From: Roseiarcus sp963726105
Lineage (GTDB): Bacteria > Pseudomonadota > Alphaproteobacteria > Rhizobiales > Beijerinckiaceae
Direction: 5' to 3'
Assembly: GCA_963726105.1 (NCBI GenBank)
Contig: CAVSBJ010000024.1
Coordinates: forward strand, 310,001-374,000
Length of the DNA: 64,000 nt
The position numbers and the translations under genes were made by a program. Below are positions 17,948 through 27,103 of the stretch, piece by piece. Each line of letters begins with the position of its first letter. Within the stretch, counting starts at the first letter, position 1. A model generated the notes under the pieces. The model saw only the letters and a list, made by a program, of their open reading frames with translations, had not been told where the DNA came from and did not search any database.

Positions 17948-19482
17948 GCCGCCGCAACCCCGTATTGCTTCATGATCGAGGCCATGATCATCTCCTGGGT
18001 GGCTCCCTTCGCCGGCATTTCGTCAACGAACTTGCCCTCGTTCATGACGTAAATGCGGTCGCAAATGCCCAGCAATTCTGGCATTTCCGATGAAATGACG
18101 ATGACGCCTTTTCCTGCCGCCGCCAGATCGTTGATGATCGTATAGATCTCGTATTTGGCCCCGACGTCGATGCCGCGCGTCGGCTCGTCCAGGATGAGCA
18201 CCTTCGGCTGCGCGAACAGCCATTTGCTCAAGACGACCTTCTGCTGATTGCCGCCCGAGAGATTGAGCGTCTTCTGAAAGATCCCCGAGGAGCGTATTTT
18301 GAGCAGGCCGCGATATTGTTGCGCGATCCGGTGTTCCTGGTGCTTGTCGATCACTCCGCGCCAGGCAATGCCCGGCAGATTGGCGAGCGTGACGTTGTTC
18401 TTGATGTCCTCGCTCAACACGAGCCCGAGGCTCTTGCGGTCCTCGGTCACGTAGGCGATGCCGTTGGCGACGGCCTTCTGCACCGTCGAGACGTCGATCT
18501 CCTTGCCCTCCATGAGGGCGCGGCCAGTGACGTTTCGTCCGTAAGCGCGTCCGAAAATGCTCATGGCGAGTTCGGTGCGCCCGGCGCCCATCAATCCGGC
18601 GATGCCGACAACCTCGCCCCGGTTGACATGCAGGTCGACGCCCTTGATCACTTCGCGTCCGGCGTGGAGCGGGTGTTCGACGCGCCAGTTCTCGACCGCG
18701 AACAGGCGCTCTGCAATCTTGGGGACGCGTTGCGGATAACGATCCGACATCTCGCGCCCGACCATGCTTTTGATGATGCGGCCCTCGCTGATCGTCTCGC
18801 GGCGGCAGTCGATGGTCTCGACCGTCGCGCCGTCGCGCAGCACGGTGATTTGGTCGGCTACCTTGGCCAGCTCGTTGAGCTTGTGCGATATGATGATCGA
18901 AGTGATACCCTGAGCCTTGAACTCGACCAGCAAACGCAGCAAGGCGTCGCTGTCGGTTTCGTTGAGGCTGGCGGTCGGTTCATCGAGGATCAACAGCTTC
19001 ACCTTCTTGGCGAGCGCCTTGGCGATCTCGACAAGCTGCTGCTTGCCGATTCCCAGATTGGTGATCAGCGCCTTGGGCGATTCCTTGAGCCCCACCTTGC
19101 TCAGGAGCTCCCGCGTTCGGTTGAAGGCCACACTCCAATCGATGACGCCCATTTTGGCCGGCTCGTTGCCGAGGAAGATATTTTCGGCGATCGACAGGAG
19201 CGGCACGAGCGCCAATTCCTGATGGATGATGATGATGCCAAGATGCTCGCTGTCGGCGATGCGCGAAAAGCGGCGTTCCTGCCCCTGAAAGACGATCTGG
19301 CCTTCATAAGCACCGTAAGGGTAGACCCCGCTCAGCACCTTCATTAGGGTCGACTTGCCGGCCCCGTTCTCGCCGCAGATCGCGTGAATCTCGCCTTCGC
19401 GGACCGACAGATTGACATCGCGCAGCGCGATGACCCCGGGAAAAGTCTTTGTGATCCCCCTCATTTCCAGAATGGGAGTCAT
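17944..19482 (-). CDS. gguA: Sugar ABC transporter ATP-binding protein, duplicated ATPase (GguA type)
   Basis: A 512-residue protein with two ATPase domains. Domain 1 has Walker A GENGAGKSTLMK (near residue 36) and Walker B LLILDEPTASL; domain 2 has the degenerate Walker A GLMGAGRTELAM (near residue 292), LSGGNQQKVVLSKWL signature and VLILDEPTRGIDVG. This layout is typical of the RbsA/XylG/GguA family. It works with the adjacent permease and binding protein to import arabinose and related monosaccharides. Confidence 0.95.
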   Translation of the reverse strand: MTPILEMRGITKTFPGVIALRDVNLSVREGEIHAICGENGAGKSTLMKVLSGVYPYGAYEGQIVFQGQERRFSRIADSEHLGIIIIHQELALVPLLSIAENIFLGNEPAKMGVIDWSVAFNRTRELLSKVGLKESPKALITNLGIGKQQLVEIAKALAKKVKLLILDEPTASLNETDSDALLRLLVEFKAQGITSIIISHKLNELAKVADQITVLRDGATVETIDCRRETISEGRIIKSMVGREMSDRYPQRVPKIAERLFAVENWRVEHPLHAGREVIKGVDLHVNRGEVVGIAGLMGAGRTELAMSIFGRAYGRNVTGRALMEGKEIDVSTVQKAVANGIAYVTEDRKSLGLVLSEDIKNNVTLANLPGIAWRGVIDKHQEHRIAQQYRGLLKIRSSGIFQKTLNLSGGNQQKVVLSKWLFAQPKVLILDEPTRGIDVGAKYEIYTIINDLAAAGKGVIVISSEMPELLGICDRIYVMNEGKFVDEMPAKGATQEMIMASIMKQYGVAAA

Positions 19483-19561
19483 GACTTGCAGCTCGTCGGT
19501 TGCGGTAGGCGATTAGTCCGCCAGACCATGCAATGGGAACGCTTGCGCCGGCGACGAAAAA

Positions 19562-19595
19562 GGGGCTTCGCGCAAAAAGATCGGCGCGAAGACCC
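19562..19595 (-). terminator. Hairpin between binding-protein and ATPase genes
   Basis: Arms at 19562-19573 and 19584-19595 pair through a GC-rich stem (GGG-CTTCGCGC against GCGCGAAG-CCC, with one bulged base on each arm). It lies just after the chvE-like stop on the minus strand. Such hairpins often protect or attenuate so that the binding protein is made in excess of the membrane components. No U-run is evident, so it may be an mRNA-stability stem rather than a full terminator. Confidence 0.5.
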
Positions 19596-19615
19596 TTAGT
19601 CGTCAGCGCGGGGGA

Positions 19616-20680
19616 TTACTTGAGCTGGTCGGCCTTGTAATAGCCAGTGTCGACCAGCGCCTTCTGCCAGTTGGTCGAGTCGACCGTGACCGGGGTCAGC
19701 AGATAGGACGGGACGATCTTGACCTTGTTGTTGTAGGTCTTTGTATCGTTGATCTCCGGCTTGCCTCCGGAAACAACCGCGTCGACCATGTTGGCGGCCA
19801 CTTTGGCGAGATCGCGAGTGTCCTTGAAGATCGTCGAGTACTGCTCGTGGTTGATGATCGACTTGACCGAGGGGATTTCCGCGTCCTGCCCGGAGATGAT
19901 CGGCATCGGCTGATCCGCCGTGCCGTAGCCGACGCCCTTCAGCGCAGAGATGATGCCGATGCTGAGGCCGTCATAAGGCGACAGAACGGCGTCCACGCGC
20001 TTCTGGGTGTAATAGGCGCTGAGGAGGTTGTCCATGCGAGCCTGAGCGACCTCCGCCTTCCAGCGAAGGGTGCCGACCTTGTCCATGCCCATCTGCTTCG
20101 ACTGGACGACGAGCTTGCCGCTGTCGATGTAGGGCTGCAGGACCGACATCGCGCCGTTATAGAAATAGAATGCGTTCGTGTCGTCGGGCGAGCCGCCGAA
20201 CAACTCGATGTTGAACGGGCCGTTCTTGCCGGCGTCGAGGCCGAGGCCATGGACGATGCTGGTGGCCTGGAGCACGCCGACCTTGAAATTGTCGAAGGTC
20301 GCGTAATAGTCGACATTGGGCGAGCCGACGATGAGACGGTCATAGGAGATGACCTTGATGCCAGCGTCGGCGGCTTTCTGCAGCGCATTCGACAGCGTCG
20401 TGCCGTCGATGGCCGCGATCACCAGGACTTTGTCGCCTTTGGTGATCATGTTCTCAACCTGAGCGAGTTGATTGGGGATATCGTCGTCGGCGTATTGAAG
20501 ATCAGTCTTGTAGCCCTTGGATTGGAGAACCTTGACCATATTGTCGCCGTCAGCGATCCAGCGAGCGGAGGTCTTGGTGGGCATGGCGATGCCGATCGTG
20601 CCCTTGTCCTGGGCGTAGGCGACGCTTGCGGCAGTCAGGAGCCCGACAGCGACCGTGGCAGCGAAAGTTTTCAGATTCAT
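19616..20680 (-). CDS. chvE: Monosaccharide-binding periplasmic protein (ChvE type)
   Basis: A 354-residue periplasmic binding protein. The ATG at 20680 lies 6 bases after a GGAGGA ribosome site and gives a clean signal peptide (MNLKTFAATVAVGLLTAASVAYA). The mature protein opens GTIGIAMPTKTSARWIADGDN and has ISYDRLIVG near residue 135, as in ChvE of rhizobia and agrobacteria. It delivers L-arabinose, galactose, xylose and similar sugars to GguAB. First gene of a six-gene arabinose operon, so the main promoter should lie upstream of it. Confidence 0.93.
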   Translation of the reverse strand: MNLKTFAATVAVGLLTAASVAYAQDKGTIGIAMPTKTSARWIADGDNMVKVLQSKGYKTDLQYADDDIPNQLAQVENMITKGDKVLVIAAIDGTTLSNALQKAADAGIKVISYDRLIVGSPNVDYYATFDNFKVGVLQATSIVHGLGLDAGKNGPFNIELFGGSPDDTNAFYFYNGAMSVLQPYIDSGKLVVQSKQMGMDKVGTLRWKAEVAQARMDNLLSAYYTQKRVDAVLSPYDGLSIGIISALKGVGYGTADQPMPIISGQDAEIPSVKSIINHEQYSTIFKDTRDLAKVAANMVDAVVSGGKPEINDTKTYNNKVKIVPSYLLTPVTVDSTNWQKALVDTGYYKADQLK

Positions 20681-20790
20681 ACGCATTCCTCCCTTTGGAA
20701 ACGCAACGCGAAAGCGCGGCGTTTTGAGCACCATACCATCGATTGTTGGAGCTTTCCGAGTCCGGCGAGCGCCCACCTGCCAACGGCTTT

Positions 20791-20804
20791 TTGTAGTACT
20801 ATCG
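20791..20804 (-). promoter_or_regulatory. Candidate operator upstream of the arabinose operon
   Basis: A perfect 8-base palindrome TAGTACTA (20794-20801) in the context ttgtagtactatcg, about 110 bases upstream of the chvE-like start. The shape (TTGTA-n-TAC) resembles operators of GntR/FadR-type or LacI-type sugar regulators. No regulator gene is adjacent, so the assignment is tentative. Confidence 0.3.
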
Positions 20805-20880
20805 TGTGGAGTTCTGCGTCAACGGCGCAGAGGCGCGCGGCTATCGGCTCGTCGGCCGCGATGATGTCGGCGCTCTCCAC

Positions 20881-22089
20881 TCATAGAAACCGGCCAATCC
20901 CTCTTATCCAATCGACGGGAGTTACACCCCGTTGTTGCCAATTGATCGACATCAGCGACGCAGCTGCTGCGAAATAGAGGTTTGCGTAAAGCGTGCGCGC
21001 CACCCTGCCAACCACAGGGGGAAGAGCGAAACGTCCGTCTTCGGGCCATTGCCTGGCCCATTGCCCGAGATAAAATTCGACCACGACGGCCGCACCCAGG
21101 AGAAAGCCCATGAGCCAGTACTGCCAGCCGAGACTGGCGCCGCTGTGCCACAGACCGAAGAGGACAAAGACCGTCATCGTTGCGACCGCAGACGACTGAT
21201 AGCGCGTCAGCCACGTGGCGCGGCGCATCAGAAAAGCCGCCAGCGGAAAAAAGACAATGTCCCTCATCCATTCCGACAAGGTCATGTGCCAGCGCGTGTA
21301 CATTTCGGTGACGCTTTGTGAAAGATAGGGCCGGTTGAAATTCTCCTTTACCGCAATCCCCATGAGCCCGGCCGCGCCGATGGACACATCGTTTAGACCC
21401 GAAAAATTGGCATACATGTAAATATAGAAACCAATGATTGCTATAAAAACTTCGTAAATTGTGTGCGTTCTATAATCAATAATAAAAGCATCCGGGCTGA
21501 TCTGTAAGAACACGCCTGAGATAACTACGACTTTTGCTGCGCCCTTTAAAATTCGAAGCAGGCAATTAGTAGTATTCTCTTTTTTATAAGCCTCTCCGGC
21601 ATTGAAGGAATTTTCAAAATAACTGTAAGGAGAGATAGGTCCGATGAGAAAAGTGGGCGCGAAGAAACAATGCGCCATATAGTCAGGAAAAGACATCATA
21701 TTGATCTTGCGCTTACTGAGTTCCCACTCCACGTGCGCGCAGCGGAACAACATGTAGGAAAGTCCGACGAAAAACAGGAGGCCAGTCGTCTTGGCAAACA
21801 CCAGCCATGCAATCGGGGGCACAAACCCGAGTAGGAACAGATGACGGGATCGGGTTTGCGCAACGCGAAGCAATATCCAAAATACTGACAAGAACAGAAC
21901 GTATAGCAACATCGAGAATGCGCCGGACTGCGTTCCGGTAAAGAAGATCAGCCATACCGCGGCAACGTTGAGAATTGCGAAGACCGTGCTCCGAATAGCG
22001 CCGACTGGCATCAAGCGTGCGACCACAGTCGCAATCCCAAAATAGCAAAGGACGACGAGCGCGGTGGCCGAGAAAATCAAATCTGACAT
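20881..22089 (-). CDS. MBOAT-family membrane O-acyltransferase (DltB/AlgI-like)
   Basis: A 402-residue polytopic membrane protein with about ten hydrophobic segments. The MBOAT signature is present: YTRWHMTLSEWMRD (His268) followed by LFGLWHSGAS (His315), the latter being the usual catalytic histidine. Family members move an acyl group across the membrane to an extracytoplasmic acceptor (D-alanine for DltB, acetyl for AlgI). The ATG at 22089 begins one base after the stop of a 37-residue membrane peptide, which is itself preceded by an SGNH-type gene. The order matches the DltD-DltX-DltB partnership. The gene is more AT-rich than its surroundings around 21400-21620, hinting at transfer. Confidence 0.88.
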   Translation of the reverse strand: MSDLIFSATALVVLCYFGIATVVARLMPVGAIRSTVFAILNVAAVWLIFFTGTQSGAFSMLLYVLFLSVFWILLRVAQTRSRHLFLLGFVPPIAWLVFAKTTGLLFFVGLSYMLFRCAHVEWELSKRKINMMSFPDYMAHCFFAPTFLIGPISPYSYFENSFNAGEAYKKENTTNCLLRILKGAAKVVVISGVFLQISPDAFIIDYRTHTIYEVFIAIIGFYIYMYANFSGLNDVSIGAAGLMGIAVKENFNRPYLSQSVTEMYTRWHMTLSEWMRDIVFFPLAAFLMRRATWLTRYQSSAVATMTVFVLFGLWHSGASLGWQYWLMGFLLGAAVVVEFYLGQWARQWPEDGRFALPPVVGRVARTLYANLYFAAAASLMSINWQQRGVTPVDWIRGIGRFL

Positions 22090-22090
22090 G

Positions 22091-22204
22091 TTAAAACTGC
22101 GCGTACAAGAAACCGGCGTCCATATTAAGCGAAGAAATGCTAGCAAATATTCCAACCGACAAAAACGCCAGCAGGCAAAACAAAACTAGTAGGAAGGATC
22201 GCAT
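22091..22204 (-). CDS. DltX-like single-span microprotein with C-terminal FLYAQF motif
   Basis: A 37-codon frame on the minus strand, from ATG at 22204 to TAA at 22091, with a GAGG ribosome site 7 bases upstream. It encodes one hydrophobic segment (SFLLVLFCLLAFLSVGIFA) followed by a short polar stretch and the ending FLYAQF. DltX, the microprotein next to DltB, also has one membrane span and a C-terminal F-x-Y-x-x-F motif whose tyrosine takes part in acyl transfer. The frame fits exactly between the SGNH gene (3-base gap) and the MBOAT gene (1-base gap). Function is inferred from motif and position. Confidence 0.75.
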   Translation of the reverse strand: MRSFLLVLFCLLAFLSVGIFASISSLNMDAGFLYAQF

Positions 22205-22207
22205 TTG

Positions 22208-23299
22208 TCAGCCTCGAATTTTTTCAAGCAACGTCTGGAATGCCGGACCAAAAACCTGCGCGCTTCGACGCGCTCCGTTCGAGTTGAGGTGTAAAGGGTC
22301 GAAGTAGTTTTCTTTTATACGCTCAGGCGGAATGTTTCCGAACATCGATTCGGGCGATGCAGCGATAATGGGAACTCCGAGCGCAAGCACCCGGTCTGAT
22401 ATCTCTATCCGCTCCTGGCTCGTCGCCATTGGCAGCAGCATAAACGCCAGGACGGCGCCATTGTCTTCGCATAACTTTTTGATCGCAGGAAGATAAGCGA
22501 ATTCGATCGGTGTCAGCGGCCTGTCAGTCAAAACCACTCCCGCGGGGAGAGGCGCCCCGGGATATATGATTATCGCCGACTGTGGTTTGTCTGGCGAGTC
22601 ATACCGGGTAAACGCCTCTCGAGGAGAGGTCTTATTTTCCTGATACCCCTCGTCGGGCGTGTAACTTCCTCGGGTCCGTTCAAAGTCGGGAAAATCCTCC
22701 ATCGTCCGGTAGCCTTGCCGAGTCAGCGATCCGGGCCTAAAAATGGAAGCCAAAGCGAGGCGCGGTCCGATCAGCGCCATTTCCGCGTAATCCGTGATCG
22801 CAAGACCGGGACTGTTGATATCCAGACCCGGATCAGGTTGTCCAAGTCTCCGAATGTATTTTTCACCCGGATGGTTATCGATTTGAGGGATATCCGGATA
22901 GTTTATGACAACCAATCGTGCGCGACGATGAATAAAAAAGTCCTTTAGGAACGTATAAGTCAAATCGTAGCCATTAAATCTGGCGGCAATTGTTTCAGAC
23001 CGGAGTGGCCCGTCTGGCGTATGCACAATTTCGCGAAGGGTGGCGTGATCGATCGCCGTCAGCATTCTTGAATTGCCGAGGATAAGAATGTCGAGCGGCT
23101 GCGTCTTTATAAGGACTTGGTTTGTATGCCAGTCTGACGGGCCAACGCGCTTGGACATCACGAGATAACGCGTTTCAGGGCTTACGATGAGCGCAGTCAA
23201 GATCGGTGACAGTAAAATCGCAGCCAATGCTGCAATCCAAACGACAAGGTGCCCAGTCCCGGAAAAGGCAGGCTGCATTCGCGGCGGACGGAATTTCAT
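22208..23299 (-). CDS. Membrane-anchored SGNH-type protein (DltD/AlgJ-like role)
   Basis: A 363-residue protein with one N-terminal membrane anchor (HLVVWIAALAAILLSPILTALI) and an extracytoplasmic SGNH-like domain. The nucleophile block is ILILGNSRML (Ser77) and the catalytic Asp-His pair is in YFDPLHLNSNGARR near the C-terminus. MBOAT partners such as DltD, PatB and AlgJ/X have this architecture and finish acyl transfer to the acceptor polymer or hydrolyse it. An in-frame TTG lies upstream at 23329; ATG 23299 has a GGAG site 8 bases before it and is preferred. Confidence 0.82.
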   Translation of the reverse strand: MKFRPPRMQPAFSGTGHLVVWIAALAAILLSPILTALIVSPETRYLVMSKRVGPSDWHTNQVLIKTQPLDILILGNSRMLTAIDHATLREIVHTPDGPLRSETIAARFNGYDLTYTFLKDFFIHRRARLVVINYPDIPQIDNHPGEKYIRRLGQPDPGLDINSPGLAITDYAEMALIGPRLALASIFRPGSLTRQGYRTMEDFPDFERTRGSYTPDEGYQENKTSPREAFTRYDSPDKPQSAIIIYPGAPLPAGVVLTDRPLTPIEFAYLPAIKKLCEDNGAVLAFMLLPMATSQERIEISDRVLALGVPIIAASPESMFGNIPPERIKENYFDPLHLNSNGARRSAQVFGPAFQTLLEKIRG

Positions 23300-23548
23300 G
23301 CCATGCACTCCAAAATCTGCGTCACTCAACTGTCACGACTTCACTTAATCCTCAACAATATCTAGCGAATCCTGGAACCTCGGAGGGAAACAGGCCGTAC
23401 ACCGAATTTAATTTGCCTTGTCCAACCCAATGTTGCTTGCTATTACGGCCATAAAGAGACGTCTGGCAAGGGCAGCTTTCGAGCGCAGCGTTAGTCGCCG
23501 CGCCAACCCCCAGCTAACGCCAACAGCAGCAAATCTTGGACTCGACGA
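23300..23548. promoter_or_regulatory. Divergent promoter region of the acylation locus
   Basis: About 250 bases between the SGNH gene (minus) and the acyl-AMP ligase gene (plus). Both halves of the locus must be transcribed from here, which links them as one divergent unit. I see no motif I can name with confidence. Confidence 0.45.
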
Positions 23549-25285
23549 ATGAACGAACGTTATCGAACCATGCGGGATTTGCTGAACGACAGGGTTCGGC
23601 AAAGCGAAAAAGACCTCTGTTATACGTTTCTCGCCGGGTTCGAAGTTCGAAATCAGTGGGATTACTCCGATCTCTATCGGGAGGCCGCGAAGGTTGGCGC
23701 GCATCTCCGGAAGATCGGGTCAATCGGCAAACGAGCTTTGCTGGTTTATCCGCAAGGTCCTGATTTTTTGGCGGCGTTTCTGGCCTGCCTGTCGCGGAAC
23801 GTGGTGGCGGTCCCCGTGCCCGCGCCCGAGAGCTGGAATCTTCTTCGCACGATGCCCCGCCTGAGGGCGGTCGCCAAGGACGCTGACGCCGCCTTCGTCC
23901 TGACGACCCGCAAGATTTTCAACATGGCCTCTGCCGGCGCCAGCACCCTTTGGGACTTCGAGGGCACGCCCTGGATCGTGACCGACGAACTCGACGAGGG
24001 CGACAGCGACTTGGGCGCCGAACCGATTGACGCCACGGCGCCGGCCTATTTTCAGTATACTTCAGGATCGACCAGTTCGCCGTCCGGGGTGGTTATAACG
24101 CATCAAAACTTGATGCATCATCTCGCCGCCCTGCATAAGGCCTGCGGCTACGGGGACGGCGTGACCGTGACCTGGATGCCTCATTTTCACGACTATGGCC
24201 TCGTGCAGGGCTTGTTGCAGCCTCTGTTCAGCGGCGATCCCTGTTATTTCATGTCGCCATTGTCGTTCCTGAAACGGCCCGCCCACTGGCTCGGGGCGAT
24301 CAGCAAATATGGCGGCACGCATTCTCAGGCGCCAAACTTCGCTTATGAGCATTGCATTCGCCGAATTAGCCCGGAGGAACGCGCGGGCCTGAACCTCGCC
24401 AGTTGGAAAGCCGCTGGAAATGCGGCGGAGCCCATCAACCCAGAGGTGCTGGAGAAATTCATCGAGACGTTCGAGCCATGCGGCTTTCACAGGGTCGCCT
24501 CCGCGCCAGCCTATGGACTTGCCGAGGCGACGTTGCTTGTCTCATCCACACGGCCTAACTCCGGACCGCGCGTTCTCGAAGTGGATGCCGATGCGGTCTT
24601 TGAAGGGCGCGTGATTCCTGTCGAGGCGGGCCGCGTGGGCCGCAAGGTTGTCAGCTGCGGCGAACTGGTGGGCGACACAAAAGTCGCCATCGTCAATCCA
24701 GCCGATCTCACCAAATGTCGGGGTGACGAGATCGGAGAAATCTGGGTGTCGGATGCCGCGGTGGCCGATGGATATTGGAAGCAGCCGGTCAGATCCCAGG
24801 AGATATTCAAGGCCTTCTTAAATGACACCGGGGAAGGGCCCTGGCTGCGGACCGGAGATCTGGGCTTTTTGCAAAATGGAGAGCTTTTCGTTTCCGGCCG
24901 GCTCAAGGACATGATCATCATCCGCGGCGCGAACTTTGCTCCACAGGACATCGAGTGGGTGTCACAAAAGTGCCACCCTGCAGTTGAAAGCGCCGAAAGC
25001 GCGGCCTTTCCGCTGACGATCGATGGAGAGGAGCGCCTCGGCGTCGTCCAGGAGTTGAACCGTAAAGATCACCCCTCGAATGTTGACTTCGAGCAGGTCA
25101 CCGCCAGGATTCGGGAGCAGATTTCCTTGGAGTTCGACGTGCGCGCACACGCGGTCGCGCTGGTCAGGCGGGGGACAATCCCGAAGACATCGAGCGGGAA
25201 GATACAGCGCCGGGCCTGCCGCGCCGCATTGTTGGATGGCAGCCTGGAAACGATATTTGTGCTTAACGACGGACCGCTCTCGTAA
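23549..25285 (+). CDS. Fatty acyl-AMP ligase-type adenylating enzyme
   Basis: A 578-residue ANL-superfamily enzyme. The P-loop equivalent YFQYTSGSTSSPSGVV lies near residue 170, HDYGLVQGLLQPL follows near residue 213 as in fatty acyl-AMP ligases, then APAYGLAEATLLVS near residue 320, LRTGDLGFL near residue 430 and the C-terminal lysine region IPKTSSGKIQRR. The HDYG motif and N-terminal LRKIGSIGKRALLVYPQGPDF are typical of FAALs, which load acyl-AMP onto an ACP rather than CoA. The acyl carrier gene lies two genes downstream. It fills the DltA role here, but with a fatty rather than amino acid substrate. Confidence 0.9.
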   Translation: MNERYRTMRDLLNDRVRQSEKDLCYTFLAGFEVRNQWDYSDLYREAAKVGAHLRKIGSIGKRALLVYPQGPDFLAAFLACLSRNVVAVPVPAPESWNLLRTMPRLRAVAKDADAAFVLTTRKIFNMASAGASTLWDFEGTPWIVTDELDEGDSDLGAEPIDATAPAYFQYTSGSTSSPSGVVITHQNLMHHLAALHKACGYGDGVTVTWMPHFHDYGLVQGLLQPLFSGDPCYFMSPLSFLKRPAHWLGAISKYGGTHSQAPNFAYEHCIRRISPEERAGLNLASWKAAGNAAEPINPEVLEKFIETFEPCGFHRVASAPAYGLAEATLLVSSTRPNSGPRVLEVDADAVFEGRVIPVEAGRVGRKVVSCGELVGDTKVAIVNPADLTKCRGDEIGEIWVSDAAVADGYWKQPVRSQEIFKAFLNDTGEGPWLRTGDLGFLQNGELFVSGRLKDMIIIRGANFAPQDIEWVSQKCHPAVESAESAAFPLTIDGEERLGVVQELNRKDHPSNVDFEQVTARIREQISLEFDVRAHAVALVRRGTIPKTSSGKIQRRACRAALLDGSLETIFVLNDGPLS

Positions 25286-25302
25286 TTCACGGGAATTTGA
25301 AA

Positions 25303-27060
25303 ATGAACTCGCTCGCACCGACCCTTGCAAAGACGACGCTGACCGAGGCGCTGGAATTCCGGTTGGGTGATCCCAACAATCCTGCCAACCCGCTGTCGTT
25401 CGCATATTCCAAAAAGGTTGACGAGACCGAACAATTTCCGGAAGAGGCGGTTCGTTGGCTGTATGACAGCCAGCTCGCTCGCCACTACGTTCCCGAGGAA
25501 CTTGGCGGGTCGTTTCGCTCGTTCTCCGAATTGGGGGAGGTGATCCGTGTGCTGTCGCGTCGGGACGTGTCCAGCGCCGTCGCGTTCTCCACATTATTTT
25601 GGTCGTTTTTGGCCTGGGTTGGCGGCACCGACGAACAAAAGCGATGGCTGGCCGATTACATCATGGAGCGGCGCGGGGCGATGTGCCTTGCCTACTCCGA
25701 ACGGGACCACGGCGCCGATTTGGCGGCCAGCGACACAATAGCGCGGCGAACGGCGGACGGGTACGAGATCACAGGGGAGAAATGGCCCATTAACCGCGCG
25801 ACCGTCGGAGGGCTCTGTTTTGTTTTGGCGACCACGGATCCTTTGGCCGGCCCCCGCGGCTTGTCATTGTTCATGCTGGACAAAAGCAAGCTCGACGCCA
25901 GCCGGTTTTCCAATTTGCCAAAAATTCTCACCCACGGCATGCGCGGGTCGGACATCAGCGGCATCAAGTTTGAACATTGCCCGGCGCCGGCACAAAGTTT
26001 GCTTGGCGGTGAAGGAGAAGGGCTTCAACTCGCGTTACGAGGCTTCCAGATCACTCGCGCTCTTTGCGCGGCTATCTCGCTTGGAGCTGGCGATACGGCA
26101 TTGCGAACCACACTAAGCTTTGCCCTGAGTCGCAAGCTCTATGACGAGCTTGTTATCGATCTTCCACATGCAGCCGGAGTTTTTACCGATGCGTTCCTCG
26201 ATCTCCTTATTTGCGATTGCGTGACGAATTCTGGACTGCGATCGTTTCACGTTGTGCCGGAACAGTCCAGCCTTTGGGCTTCGATCGTTAAATACTTTGT
26301 TCCAACAACGATCGAAACGATGATCCAGAATCTCTTGGTCGTGCTTGGGGCGCGCTATTACATGCGCGAAGAGCACGAGTTCGGAACGTTTCAACGGGTC
26401 TTGCGAGACGCCGCAGTTGTCAGTCTCTTCGATGGAAGCACAGTGGTGAATCTGCATGCATTGATGCTTCAGTTCAGGCATCTCGCCCGGCGGCGCGGCG
26501 TGCGCGGCGATCAGGGTTCCAGGCTTCGTCAGATCTTTGAAATGAACGCCGCCCTTCCGGCTTGGAACGGTCAAAGACTGAGTTTGGTGAGTACGCAAGC
26601 CAATGACGCTTTGGAGGGTGTCGAGTACAGCCTCGAGCATCTGAAATCGGAACGAGCCAAGAACAGCGCTGATCCGGCCGAAATCGATCGGATTTTGGCG
26701 TTCGGTCAACAGCTGGTGCGTGAGATCGGGGCCCATAACGCTAAGTTCGCTAAATCCGACTTCGAACATGGGCACTTGCAGTCTGCAGCGATGTTCAGAG
26801 CGGCACGAAGATACTCCGCATTGCATGCCGCCGCAGCGTGCCTGCACGCCTGGATCTGGAATCGAACCAACAGCTCTTCATTCTTCGCTAGGGGTGCGTG
26901 GCTAGTGCCGGCGCTAGCCAGGATTTTTGACAAACACCTCGATATCCATCACCATGATATCATGGACGCGTCTCGGCCGGAGCTTCTGCAAGAGCTGCGG
27001 CGTCTTCAGCGAGACAATCGTATGTTTTCAGTCAGCGCCGCCGCTTTAGGTAACAACTGA
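25303..27060 (+). CDS. Acyl-CoA dehydrogenase-family flavoprotein
   Basis: A 585-residue acyl-CoA dehydrogenase-like enzyme starting at ATG 25303, 17 bases after the ligase stop. The middle domain has LAYSERDHGADLAASDT and ITGEKWPINRATVGGLCFVLA, and the C-terminal helical domain continues to about residue 390, followed by an extra 190-residue tail. At the position of the usual glutamate (YEGT in medium-chain enzymes) the sequence reads LFDGST, with Asp. Between an acyl-AMP ligase and an ACP, it probably oxidises an ACP-bound acyl chain, for example to an alpha-beta unsaturated chain. That role is inference. Confidence 0.85.
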   Translation: MNSLAPTLAKTTLTEALEFRLGDPNNPANPLSFAYSKKVDETEQFPEEAVRWLYDSQLARHYVPEELGGSFRSFSELGEVIRVLSRRDVSSAVAFSTLFWSFLAWVGGTDEQKRWLADYIMERRGAMCLAYSERDHGADLAASDTIARRTADGYEITGEKWPINRATVGGLCFVLATTDPLAGPRGLSLFMLDKSKLDASRFSNLPKILTHGMRGSDISGIKFEHCPAPAQSLLGGEGEGLQLALRGFQITRALCAAISLGAGDTALRTTLSFALSRKLYDELVIDLPHAAGVFTDAFLDLLICDCVTNSGLRSFHVVPEQSSLWASIVKYFVPTTIETMIQNLLVVLGARYYMREEHEFGTFQRVLRDAAVVSLFDGSTVVNLHALMLQFRHLARRRGVRGDQGSRLRQIFEMNAALPAWNGQRLSLVSTQANDALEGVEYSLEHLKSERAKNSADPAEIDRILAFGQQLVREIGAHNAKFAKSDFEHGHLQSAAMFRAARRYSALHAAAACLHAWIWNRTNSSSFFARGAWLVPALARIFDKHLDIHHHDIMDASRPELLQELRRLQRDNRMFSVSAAALGNN

Positions 27061-27103
27061 GCGGAAGGTTATGGCGTTGGGTGCAGCAACCGGGGGTTAC
27101 AAT

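Noticed and set aside
13491..18052. Long open frames on the plus strand opposite araA and the permease (13491-15032, 16601-18052)
   Set aside because: Shadow frames of araA and gguB; no domain pattern.
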